A DNA stretch of 64,000 nt from Taudactylus pleione (taxonomy: Eukaryota > Chordata > Amphibia > Anura > Myobatrachidae): NCBI GenBank assembly GCA_031769625.1, contig JAUIMM010000576.1, positions 595,501 to 659,500 of the forward strand, in the 5' to 3' direction. Position 1 is the stretch's first letter. Each line of letters starts with the position of its first letter. This document shows positions 50,767 to 62,641 of this stretch, piece by piece. The position numbers and the translations under genes were made by a program. Under the pieces are notes generated by a model. It searched no databases. It saw only the letters and a list, made by a program, of their open reading frames with translations, and was not told the origin of the DNA.

Positions 50767-52300
50767 ATATCGTACCGTGTATGGGATCGGCTGCTATATG
50801 GCACCGTGTACGAGATCGGCTGCTATATGGCACCGTGTATGGGATCGGCTGCTATATCGCACAGTGTATGGGATCGGCTGCTATATCGCACCGTGTATGG
50901 GATCGGCTGCTATATCGCACCGTGTATGGGATCGGCTGCTATATCGCACCGTGTATGGGATCGGCTGCTATATCGCACCGTGTATGGGATCGGCTGCTAT
51001 ATCGCACCGTGTATGGGATCGGCTGCTATATCGCACCGTGTATGGGATCGGCTGCTATATCGCACCGTGTATGGGATGGGCTGCTATATCGCACCGTGTA
51101 TGGGATCGGCTGCTATATCGCACCGTGTATGGGATCGGCTGCTATATCTCACCGTGTATGGGATCGGCTGCTATATGGCACCGTGTATGGGATCGGCTGC
51201 TATATCGCACCGTGTATGGGATCGGCTGCTATATCGCACCGTGTATGGGATCGGCTGCTATATCGCACCGTGTATGGGATCGGCTGCTATATCGCACCGT
51301 GTATGGGATCGGCTGCTATATCGCACCGTGTATGGGATCGGCTGCTATATCGCACCGTGTATGGGATCGGCTGCTATATCGGACCGTGTATGGGATCGGC
51401 TGCTATATCGCACCGTGTATGGGATCGGCTGCTATATCGCACCGTGTATGGGATCGGCTGCTATATCGTACCGTGTATGGGATCGGCTGCTATATCGCAC
51501 CGTGTATGGGATCGGCTGCTATATCTCACCGTGTATGGGATCGGCTGCTATATCGCACCGTGTATGGGATCGGCTGCTATATCGCACCGTGTATGGGATC
51601 GGCTGCTATATCGCACCGTGTATGGGATCGGCTGCTATATCGTACAGTGTATGGGATCGGCTGCTATATCGCACCGTGTATGGGATCGGCTGCTATATCG
51701 CACCGTGTATGGGATCGGCTGCTATATCGCACCGTGTATGGGATCGGCTGCTATATCGCACCGTGTATGGGATCGGCTGCTATATCGCACCGTGTATGGG
51801 ATCGGCTGCTATATCGCACCGTGTATGGGATCGGCTGCTATATCGCACCGTGTATGGGATCGGCTGCTATATCGCACCGTGTATGGGATCGGCTGCTATA
51901 TCGCACCGTGTATGGGATCGGCTGCTATATCGCACCGTGTATGGGATCGGCTGCTATATCGCACCGTGTATGGGATCGGCTGCTATATCGCACCGTGTAT
52001 GGGATCGGCTGCTATATCGGACCGTGTATGGGATCGGCTGCTATATGGCACCGTGTATGTGATCGGCTGCTATATGGCACCGTGTATGTGATCGGCTGCT
52101 ATATCGCACCGTGTATGGGATCGGCTGCTATATCGCACCGTGTATGGGATCGGCTGCTATATCGCACCGTGTATGGGATCGGCTGCTATATCGCACCGTG
52201 TATGGGATGGGCTGCTTTATCGCACCGTGTATGGGATCGGCTGCTATATCGCACCGTGTATGGGATGGGCTGCTTTATCGCACCGTGTATGGGATCGGCT
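50767..52300 (+). repeat. 29-bp minisatellite, about 53 units
   Basis: The unit contains accgtgtatgggatcggctg followed by ctatatcgc; ccgtgtatgg at 50891 and 50920 gives 29 bp. Very homogeneous: most units are identical, with a few variants (tatatggcacc, tatatctcacc, gatgggctgc, tgtatgtgatc), the last clustered near 52060-52095. Since 29 leaves remainder 2 on division by 3 and the unit has no forward stop in any phase, all three forward frames stay open for 436-513 codons. Each encodes the same 29-residue repeat (GSAAISHRVWDRLLYRTVYG and so on) in rotated order. The complement has stops (tag in every unit). Not a gene. Confidence 0.96.
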
Positions 52301-52497
52301 TATAGAGAAATAGGTTGAGGTAACACACAATATATACACAATATATACACAATACATACAAGCCTCTGCTATTGCATCTGTCGGTGTATGACAGGGTCAG
52401 GGTTCAGTGACTGAATAAAGGGTAGTTATCATCCTGGGTGCCCCTAGTTACTTCTGATAAGATGGACATTTCAAGATGAAGATTTAATTTAAAGTGT
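52301..52497. other. Short spacer with acacaatatat repeats
   Basis: Three copies of acacaatatat or close variants (52323-52358), then non-repetitive sequence. Nothing else is recognised. Confidence 0.5.
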
Positions 52498-52990
52498 AAT
52501 GCTGGGTACACACTTTCTAATCTGCCTGTCAATGGTGGCACTCCCAGACACCCGGAAAAGTGAGCAAGTCTCCCGCACCCACCTACATCCACCTGCACCC
52601 CCCACGAACCCCCTCCAACCGCTCGCACTCCCCCACAGCCACACACTTACAGGGCACAATTGGGCGGTCTGGGGGTCCGATGACGCGATGGGTGCTGAAT
52701 CGCGTCATCGTAGCCACACCCCCTACTATACAATGCCTGTTTTCTCTGCAATGTATAGCAGGGGGTGCCCCGAAGACATGATTGTGCAGCCGCGTCCCCT
52801 GGACCACCCACTTTCACGCGGCCCCTCTGTGCTGATCTGAGGAGGGGGCAGCAAAGTAGGTAAGTATGCAGTACACACAGCCAGACATACCGATGTACCT
52901 GGATGATATATCAGCACCGGCTGTGCTGCAGTACCAACCTAATGTCTGTGAATGATATTAGTCAGACATATCGGGTGTACACACCTGCCG
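52498..52990. mobile_element. Probable non-autonomous element remnant with GTGTACAC-type ends
   Basis: The left end has gctgggtacacac near 52501 and the right end has gggtgtacacacc near 52973, an inverted pair in the ggtacacac / gtgtacac core. The interior holds two adjacent hairpins. I did not find an exact target duplication, so the limits are approximate. Dispersed sequences beginning gctgggtacacac are familiar to me from frog genomes, from memory only. Open frames of 73-113 codons here are not supported as genes. Confidence 0.45.
52678..52767. other. Two adjacent hairpins
   Basis: Hairpin 1 spans 52678-52710: cgatgacgcga pairs exactly with tcgcgtcatcg across an 11-nt loop. Hairpin 2 spans 52717-52767: caccccctactataca pairs with tgtatagcagggggtg at 15 of 16 across a 19-nt loop. 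The gap between them is 6 nt. Confidence 0.9.
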
Positions 52991-53038
52991 ACTGCACTGA
53001 CTTCTACTATCTACATAATAGATTCAATTACCAAATAA
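52991..53038. other. Junction between element remnant and the 20-bp array
   Basis: Short non-repetitive AT-leaning sequence ending where aactgtaactgctatactgt begins the array. Confidence 0.6.
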
Positions 53039-53520
53039 CCAACTGTAACTGCTATACTGTAACTGTCACTGTTATACTGTAACTGTCACTGCTATACTGT
53101 AACTGTCACTGCTATACTGTAACTGTCACTGCTATATTGTAACTGTCACTGCTATACTGTAACTGTCACTGCTATATTGTAACTGTCACTGCTATACTGT
53201 AACTGTCACTGCTATATTGTAACTGTCACTGTTATATTGTAACTGTCACTGCTATATTGTAACTGTCACTGTTATACTGTAACTGTCACTGTTATACTGT
53301 AACTGTCACTGCTATACTGTAACTGTCACTGTTATACTGTAACTGTCACTGCTATACTGTAACTGTCACTGCTATATTGTAACTGTCACTGCTATATTGT
53401 AACTGTCACTGCTATACTGTAACTGTCACTGCTATACTGTAACTGTCACTGTTATACTGTAACTGTCACTGCTATATTGTAACTGTCACTGCTATACTGT
53501 AACTGTCACTGCTATATTGT

Positions 53521-55500
53521 AACTGTCACTGTTATATTGTAACTGTCACTGCTATATTGTAACTGTCACTGTTATATTGTAACTGTCACTGCTATACTGT
53601 AACTGTCACTGTTATACTGTAACTGTCACTGCTATACTGTAACTGTCACTGCTATACTGTAATTGTCACTGCTATATTGTAACTGTCACTGTTATACTGT
53701 AACTGTCACTGCTATACTGTAACTGTCACTGCTATATTGTAACTGTCACTGTTATACTGTAACTGTCACTGCTATATTGTAACTGTCACTGCTATACTGT
53801 AACTGTCACTGCTATATTGTAACTGTCACTGTTATACTGTAACTGTCACTGCTATATTGTAACTGTCACTGCTATACTGTAACTGTCACTGCTATACTGT
53901 AACTGTCACTGTTATACTGTAACTGTCACTGCTATATTGTAACTGTCACTGTTATACTGTAACTGTCACTGTTATACTGTAACTGTCACTGCTATACTGT
54001 AACTGTCACTGCTATATTGTAACTGTCACTGTTATACTGTAACTGTCACTGCTATACTGTAACTGTCAGTGTTATACTGTAACTGTCACTGCTATACTGT
54101 AACTGTCACTGTTATATTGTAACTGTCACTGCTATACTGTAACTGTCACTGTTATACTGTAACTGTCACTGCTATATTGTAACTGTCACTGTTATACTGT
54201 AACTGTCACTGCTATACTGTAAATGTCACTGCTATACTGTAACTGTCACTGCTATACTGTAACTGTCACTGCTATATTGTAACTGTCACTGCTATACTGT
54301 AACTGTCACTGCTATATTGTAACTGTCACTGTTATACTGTAACTGTCACTGCTATACTGTAACTGTCACTGTTATACTGTAACTGTCACTGCTATACTGT
54401 AACTGTCACTGCTATACTGTAGCTGTCACTGTTATATTGTAGCTGTCACTGCTATATTGTAACTGTCACTGTTATACTGTAACTGTCACTGCTATACTGT
54501 AACTGTCACTGCTATATTGTAACTGTCACTGTTATATTGTAACTGTCACTGCTATATTGTAACTGTCACTGTTATACTGTAACTGTCACTGTTATACTGT
54601 AACTGTCACTGCTATACTGTAACTGTCACTGCTATACTGTAACTGTCACTGCTATATTGTAACTGTCACTGCTATATTGTAACTGTCACTGCTATACTGT
54701 AACTGTCACTGCTATACTGTAACTGTCACTGTTATACTGTAACTGTCACTGCTATATTGTAACTGTCACTGCTATACAGTAACTGTCACTGCTATACAGT
54801 AACTGTCACTGTTATATTGTAACTGTCACTGCTATATTGTAACTGTCACTGTTATATTGTAACTGTCACTGCTATACTGTAACTGTCACTGTTATACTGT
54901 AACTGTCACTGCTATACTGTAACTGTCACTGCTATACTGTAATTGTCACTGCTATATTGTAACTGTCACTGTTATACTGTAACTGTCACTGCTATACTGT
55001 AACTGTCACTGCTATATTGTAACTGTCACTGTTATACTGTAACTGTCACTGCTATATTGTAACTGTCACTGCTATACTGTAACTGTCACTGCTATATTGT
55101 AACTGTCACTGTTATACTGTAACTGTCACTGCTATATTGTAACTGTCACTGCTATACTGTAACTGTCACTGCTATATTGTAACTGTCACTGTTATACTGT
55201 AACTGTCACTGCTATATTGTAACTGTCACTGTTATACTGTAACTGTCACTGTTATATTGTAACTGTCACTGTTATACTGTAACTGTCACTGTTATACTGT
55301 AACTGTCACTGCTATACTGTAACTGTCACTGCTATATTGTAACTGTCACTGTTATACTGTAACTGTCACTGCTATACTGTAACTGTCAGTGTTATACTGT
55401 AACTGTCACTGCTATACTGTAACTGTCACTGTTATATTGTAACTGTCACTGCTATACTGTAACTGTCACTGTTATACTGTAACTGTCACTGCTATACTGT
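53521..55500. repeat. Higher-order duplication of about 1.3 kb in the 20-bp array
   Basis: Rare variants recur at similar offsets: aattgtcact at 53661 and 54941 (1280 bp, 64 units), and aactgtcagt at 54061 and 55381 (1320 bp, 66 units). The order of unit types around them is also alike, with two units gained or lost. Confidence 0.7.
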
Positions 55501-56040
55501 AACTGTCACTGCTGTACTGTAACTGTCACTGCTGTACTGTAACTGTCACTGCTATATTGTAACTGTCACTGCTATACTGTAACTGTCACTGCTATATTGT
55601 AACTGTCACTGTTATACTGTAACTGTCACTGCTATATTGTAACTGTCACTGCTACACTGTAACTGTCACTGCTACATTGTAACTGTCACTGTTATACTGT
55701 AACTGTCACTGCTATACTGTAACTGTCACTGTTATACTGTAACTGTCACTGCTATATTGTAACTGTCACTGCTATACTGTAACTGTCACTGTTATACTGT
55801 AACTGTCACTGCTATACTGTAACTGTCACTGCTATATTGTAACTGTCACTGTTATACTGTAACTGTCACTGTTATATTGTAACTGTCACTGCTATACTGT
55901 AACTGTCACTGTTATACTGTAACTGTCACTGCTATACTGTAACTGTCACTGCTATACTGTAACTGTCACTGCTAGATTGTAACTGTCACTGCTATACTGT
56001 AACTGTCACTGCTATACTGTAACTGTCACTGCTATACTGT

Positions 56041-59000
56041 AACTGTCACTGCTATACTGTAACTGTCACTGTTATACTGTAACTGTCACTGTTATATTGT
56101 AACTGTCACTGCTATACTGTAACTGTCACTGCTATATTGTAACTGTCACTGCTATACTGTAACTGTTATATTGTAACTGTCACTTTTATACTGTAACTGT
56201 CACTGCTATATTGTAACTGTCACTGCTATATTGTAACTGTCACTGCTATACTGTAACTGTTATATTGTAACTGTCACTTTTATACTGTAACTGTCACTGC
56301 TATATTGTAACTGTCACTGCTATACTGTAACTGTCACTGTTATATTGTAACTGTCACTTTTATACTGTAACTGTCACTGCTATACTGTAACTGTCACTGT
56401 TATATTGTAACTGTCACTGTTATATTGTAACTGTCACTTTTATACTGTAACTGTCACTTTTATACTGTAACTGTCACTGCTATATTGTAACTGTCACTGT
56501 TATATTGTAACTGTCACTGCTATACTGTAACTGTCACTGCTAGATTGTAACTGTCACTGCTATACTGTAACTGTCACTGCTAGATTGTAACTGTCACTGC
56601 TAGATTGTAACTGTCACTGCTATATTGTAACTGTCACTGCTATACTGTAACTGTTATATTGTAACTGTCACTTTTATACTGTAACTGTCACTGCTATATT
56701 GTAACTGTCACTGCTATATTGTAACTGTCACTGCTATACTTTAACTGTCACTGTTATATTGTAACTGTCACTTTTATACTGTAACTGTCACTGCTATATT
56801 GTAACTGTCACTGTTATATTGTAACTGTCACTGTTATACTGTAACTGTCACTGCTATATTGTAACTGTCACTGTTATACTGTAACTGTCACTGCTATACT
56901 GTAACTGTCACTGCTAGATTGTAACTGTCACTGCTATACTGTAACTGTCACTGTTATACTGTAACTGTCACTGCTATACTGTAACTGTCACTTTTATACT
57001 GTAACTGTCACTGCTATATTGTAACTGTCACTGTTATACTGTAACTGTCACTGCTATACTGTAACTGTCACTGCTATATTGTAACTGTCACTGTTATATT
57101 GTAACTGTCACTGCTATATTGTAACTGTCACTGCTATATTGTAACTGTCACTGTTATACTGTAACTGTCACTGCTATACTGTAACTGTCACTGTTATACT
57201 GTAACTGTCACTTTTATACTGTAACTGTCACTGTTATATTGTAACTGTCACTGCTATACTGTAACTGTCACTGTTATACTGTAACTGTCACTTTTATACT
57301 GTAACTGTCACTGCTATATTGTAACTGTCACTGTTATACTGTAACTGTCACTGCTATACTGTAACTGTCACTTTTATACTGTAACTGTCACTTTTATACT
57401 GTAACTGTCACTGCTATACTGTAACTGTCACTGCTATACTGTAACTGTCACTGCTAGATTGTAACTGTCACTGCTATACTGTAACTGTCACTGCTAGATT
57501 GTAACTGTCACTGTTATATTGTAACTGTCACTGCTATACTGTAACTGGCACTGTTATACTGTAACTGTCACTTTTATACTGTAACTGTCACTGCTATACT
57601 GTAACTGTCACTGTTATACTGTAACTGTCACTGCTATACTGTAACTGTCACTGTTATACTGTAACTGTCACTGCTATACTGTAACTGTCAGTGTTATATT
57701 GTAACTGTCACTGTTATACTGTAACTGTCATTGCTATACTGTAACTGTCACTGCTATATTGTAACTGTCACTGCTATACTGTAACTGTCACTGTTATACT
57801 GTAACTGTCACTGCTATACTGTAACTGTCACTGCTATACTGTAACTGTCACTGTTATACTGTAACTGTCACTGCTATACTGTAACTGTCACTGTCATATT
57901 GTAACTGTCACTGCTATACTGTAACTGTCACTGTTATACTGTAACTGTCACTGCTATACTGTAACTGTCACTGTTATACTGTAACTGTCACTGCTATACT
58001 GTAACTGTCACTTATACTGTAACTGTCACTGCTATACTGTAACTGTCACTGTTATACTGTAACTGTCACTGTTATACTGTAACTGTCACTGCTATACTGT
58101 AACTGTCACTGTTATACTGTAACTGTCACTGCTATATTGTAACTGTCACTGTTATACTGTAACTGTCACTGCTATACTGTAACTGTCACTGCTATACTGT
58201 AACTGTCACTGTTATACTGTAACTGTCACTGCTGTATTGTAACTGTCACTGTTGTACTGTAACTGTCACTGCTGTACTGTAACTGTCACTGTTGTACTGT
58301 AACTGTCACTGCTTTACTGTAACTGTCACTGCTATACTGTAACTGTCACTGCTATACTGTAACTGTCACTGTTATATTGTAACTGTCACTGCTATACTGT
58401 AACTGTCACTGTTATACTGTAACTGTCACTGCTATACTGTAACTGTCACTGTTATACTGTAACTGTCACTGCTATACTGTAACTGTCACTGCTATATTGT
58501 AACTGTCACTGCTATACTGTAACTGTCACTGTTATACTGTAACTGTCACTGCTATACTGTAACTGTCACTGTTATATTGTAACTGTCACTGCTATACTGT
58601 AACTGTCACTGTTATACTGTAACTGTCACTGCTATACTGTAACTGTCACTGCTATATTGTAACTGTCACTGTTATACTGTAACTGTCACTGCTATACTGT
58701 AACTGTCACTGTTATACTGTAACTGTCACTGCTATACTGTAACTGTCACTGTTATACTGTAACTGTCACTGCTATACTGTAACTGTCACTGTTATACTGT
58801 AACTGTCACTGCTATACTGTAACTGTCACTGTTATACTGTAACTGTCACTGCTATACTGTAACTGTCACTGTTATACTGTAACTGTCACTGTTATACTGT
58901 AACTGTCACTGCTATACTGTAACTGTCACTGTTATACTGTAACTGTCACTGCTATACTGTAACTGTCACTGTTATATTGTAACTGTCACTGCTGTATTGT

Positions 59001-62000
59001 AACTGTCACTGCTATACTGTAACTGTCACTGCTATACTGTAACTATCACTGCTATATTGTAACTGTCACTGCTATACTGTAACTGTCACTGTTATATTGT
59101 AACTGTCACTGCTATATTGTAACTGTCACTGCTATACTGTAACTGTCACTGTTATACTGTAACTGTCACTGTTATACTGTAACTGTCACTGCTATACTGT
59201 AACTGTCACTGTTATACTGTAACTGTCACTGCTATATTGTAACTGTCACTGCTATACTGTAACTGTCACTGTTATACTGTAACTGTCACTGCTATACTGT
59301 AACTGTCACTGTTATACTGTAACTGTCACTGTTATATTGTAACTGTCACTGCTATACTGTAACTGTCACTGCTATATTGTAACTGTCACTGCTATACTGT
59401 AACTGTTATATTGTAACTGTCACTTTTATACTGTAACTGTCACTGCTATATTGTAACTGTCACTGCTATATTGTAACTGTCACTGCTATACTGTAACTGT
59501 TATATTGTAACTGTCACTTTTATACTGTAACTGTCACTGCTATATTGTAACTGTCACTGCTATACTGTAACTGTCACTGTTATATTGTAACTGTCACTTT
59601 TATACTGTAACTGTCACTGCTATACTGTAACTGTCACTGTTATATTGTAACTGTCACTGTTATATTGTAACTGTCACTTTTATACTGTAACTGTCACTTT
59701 TATACTGTAACTGTCACTGCTATATTGTAACTGTCACTGTTATATTGTAACTGTCACTGCTATACTGTAACTGTCACTGCTATACTGTAACTGTCACTGC
59801 TAGATTGTAACTGTCACTGCTATACTGTAACTGTCACTGCTAGATTGTAACTGTCACTGCTAGATTGTAACTGTCACTGCTATATTGTAACTGTCACTGT
59901 TATACTGTAACTGTTATATTGTAACTGTCACTTTTATACTGTAACTGTCACTGCTATATTGTAACTGTCACTGCTATATTGTAACTGTCACTGCTATACT
60001 TTAACTGTCACTGTTATATTGTAACTGTCACTTTTATACTGTAACTGTCACTGCTATATTGTAACTGTCACTGTTATATTGTAACTGTCACTGTTATACT
60101 GTAACTGTCACTGCTATATTGTAACTGTCACTGTTATACTGTAACTGTCACTGCTATACTGTAACTGTCACTGCTAGATTGTAACTGTCACTGCTATACT
60201 GTAACTGTCACTGTTATACTGTAACTGTCACTGCTATACTGTAACTGTCACTGCTATATTGTAACTGTCACTTTTATACTGTAACTGTCACTGCTATATT
60301 GTAACTGTCACTGTTATACTGTAACTGTCACTGCTATACTGTAACTGTCACTGCTATATTGTAACTGTCACTGTTATATTGTAACTGTCACTGCTATATT
60401 GTAACTGTCACTGTTATACTGTAACTGTCACTGCTATACTGTAACTGTCACTGTTATACTGTAACTGTCACTTTTATACTGTAACTGTCACTGTTATATT
60501 GTAACTGTCACTGCTATACTGTAACTGTCACTTTTATACTGTAACTGTCACTGCTATATTGTAACTGTCACTGTTATACTGTAACTGTCACTGCTATACT
60601 GTAACTGTCACTTTTATACTGTAACTGTCACTGCTATACTGTAACTGTCACTGCTATACTGTAACTGTCACTGCTATATTGTAACTGTCACTGTTATATT
60701 GTAACTGTCACTGCTATACTGTAACTGTCACTGTTATACTGTAACTGTCACTTTTATACTGTAACTGTCACTGCTATACTGTAACTGTCACTGTTATACT
60801 GTAACTGTCACTGCTATACTGTAACTGTCACTGTTATACTGTAACTGTCACTGCTATACTGTAACTGTCAGTGTTATATTGTAACTGTCACTGTTATACT
60901 GTAACTGTCACTGCTATACTGTAACTGTCACTGCTATATTGTAACTGTCACTGCTATACTGTAACTGTCACTGTTATACTGTAACTGTCACTGCTATACT
61001 GTAACTGTCACTGCTCTACTGTAACTGTCACTGTTATACTGTAACTGTCACTGCTATACTGTAACTGTCACTGTCATATTGTAACTGTCACTGCTATACT
61101 GTAACTGTCACTGTTATACTGTAACTGTCACTGCTATACTGTAACTGTCACTGTTATACTGTAACTGTCACTGCTATACTGTAACTGTCACTGTTATACT
61201 GTAACTGTCACTGCTATACTGTAACTGTCACTGTTATACTGTAACTGTCACTGCTATACTGTAACTGTCACTGTTATACTGTAACTGTCACTGCTATATT
61301 GTAACTGTCACTGTTATACTGTAACTGTCACTGCTATACTGTAACTGTCACTGCTATACTGTAACTGTCACTGTTATACTGTAACTGTCACTGCTATATT
61401 GTAACTGTCACTGTTGTACTGTAACTGTCACTGCTGTACTGTAACTGTCACTGTTGTACTGTAACTGTCACTGCTTTACTGTAACTGTCACTGCTATACT
61501 GTAACTGTCACTGCTATACTGTAACTGTCACTGTTATATTGTAACTGTCACTGCTATACTGTAACTGTCACTGTTATACTGTAACTGTCACTGCTATACT
61601 GTAACTGTCACTGTTATACTGTAACTGTCACTGCTATACTGTAACTGTCACTGCTATATTGTAACTGTCACTGCTATACTGTAACTGTCACTGTTATACT
61701 GTAACTGTCACTGCTATACTGTAACTGTCACTGTTATATTGTAACTGTCACTGCTATACTGTAACTGTCACTGTTATACTGTAACTGTCACTGCTATACT
61801 GTAACTGTCACTGCTATATTGTAACTGTCACTGTTATACTGTAACTGTCACTGTTATACTGTAACTGTCACTGCTATACTGTAACTGTCCCTGCTATACT
61901 GTAACTGTCACTGCTATACTGTAACTGTCACTGTTATACTGTAACTGTCACTGTTATACTGTAACTGTCACTGCTATACTGTAACTGTCACTGCTATACT

Positions 62001-62364
62001 GTAACTGTCACTGTTATACTGTAACTGTCACTGCTATACTGTAACTGTCACTGTTATATTGTAACTGTCACTGCTGTATTGTAACTGTCACTGCTATACT
62101 GTAACTGTCACTGCTATACTGTAACTATCACTGCTATATTGTAACTGTCACTGCTATACTGTAACTGTCACTGTTATATTGTAACTGTCACTGCTATATT
62201 GTAACTGTCACTGCTATATTGTAACTGTCACTGCTATACTGTAACTGTCACTGTTATACTGTAACTGTCACTGTTATACTGTAACTGTCACTGCTATACT
62301 GTAACTGTCACTGTTATACTGTAACTGTCACTGCTATATTGTAACTGTCACTGCTATATTGTAA
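56041..62364. repeat. Higher-order duplication of about 3.24 kb x 2 in the 20-bp array
   Basis: The 480 bases from 56041 match those from 59281 (offset 3240) line for line. After one extra unit the offset becomes 3260, where the rare actttaactg recurs at 56739 and 59999. Later gtcatatt recurs at 57893 and 61073 (offset 3180), and aactatcact at 59041 and 62123. The second copy is cut off at the array end. Offsets change by whole units apart from one 2-bp loss near 58012. Confidence 0.9.
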
Positions 62365-62641
62365 AGTTGCCTATTGGCTCTATCCCTACCATGTGACTTA
62401 TCAGTGCCTCATTATTTCAATTCAACCAATCCCAATACTTGAAATATGACTTATCCGGCACATCAGTTGCTGTCATTTGGCCAGGCCCCTTGGCAACGCC
62501 TGTTACCATGGAAACAATTTGTGGATACAATTACTATTTCCATGGTAACGTGTATCTAGGGAGTGTCAGTTATTTCCTTGCAGCATTCCTGTAAATGGCC
62601 GCAGCAGCCGTGCTGATTTTGGGGTGGAAGTCCTATGTCAG
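62365..62641. other. Unique island between the 20-bp and 37-bp arrays
   Basis: Non-repetitive 277 bp with cctattggc (reverse CCAAT) near 62371, aaccaatccc near 62424, and the RFX-like sites annotated separately. No coding frame is supported. Could be a regulatory fragment or part of a dispersed element. Confidence 0.4.
62502..62549. promoter_or_regulatory. Pair of inverted RFX/X-box-like motifs
   Basis: gttaccatggaaac at 62502-62515 is close to the palindromic RFX consensus GTTGCCATGGCAAC. tttccatggtaac at 62537-62549 is its inverted partner (perfect 13-bp inverted repeat, 22-nt loop). A further half site, ttggcaac, lies at about 62489-62497. Motif match only; a foldback transposon arm would look the same. 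Confidence 0.35.

Larger units (their letters stand above)
53039..62364. repeat. 20-bp minisatellite array, about 466 units
   Basis: The unit is aactgtcactgctatactgt. Nearly all variation is at two positions, gctata/gttata and tatact/tatatt, giving four common unit types in irregular order. Rarer variants are cttttatact, gctagatt, gctgtact, aattgtcact and cagtgttat. Short units (aactgttatattgt, 56164 and 59404) lack cactgc. The unit has no CpG. The array stops abruptly at ttgtaa before agttgcctattgg. Confidence 0.97.

Noticed and set aside
50584..52318. Overlapping long frames of 492, 513 and 436 codons as a repeat protein gene
   Set aside because: All three forward phases are open because a 29-bp unit without stops is repeated. 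Each gives the same rotated peptide, there is no non-repeat domain, and no splice or promoter evidence.
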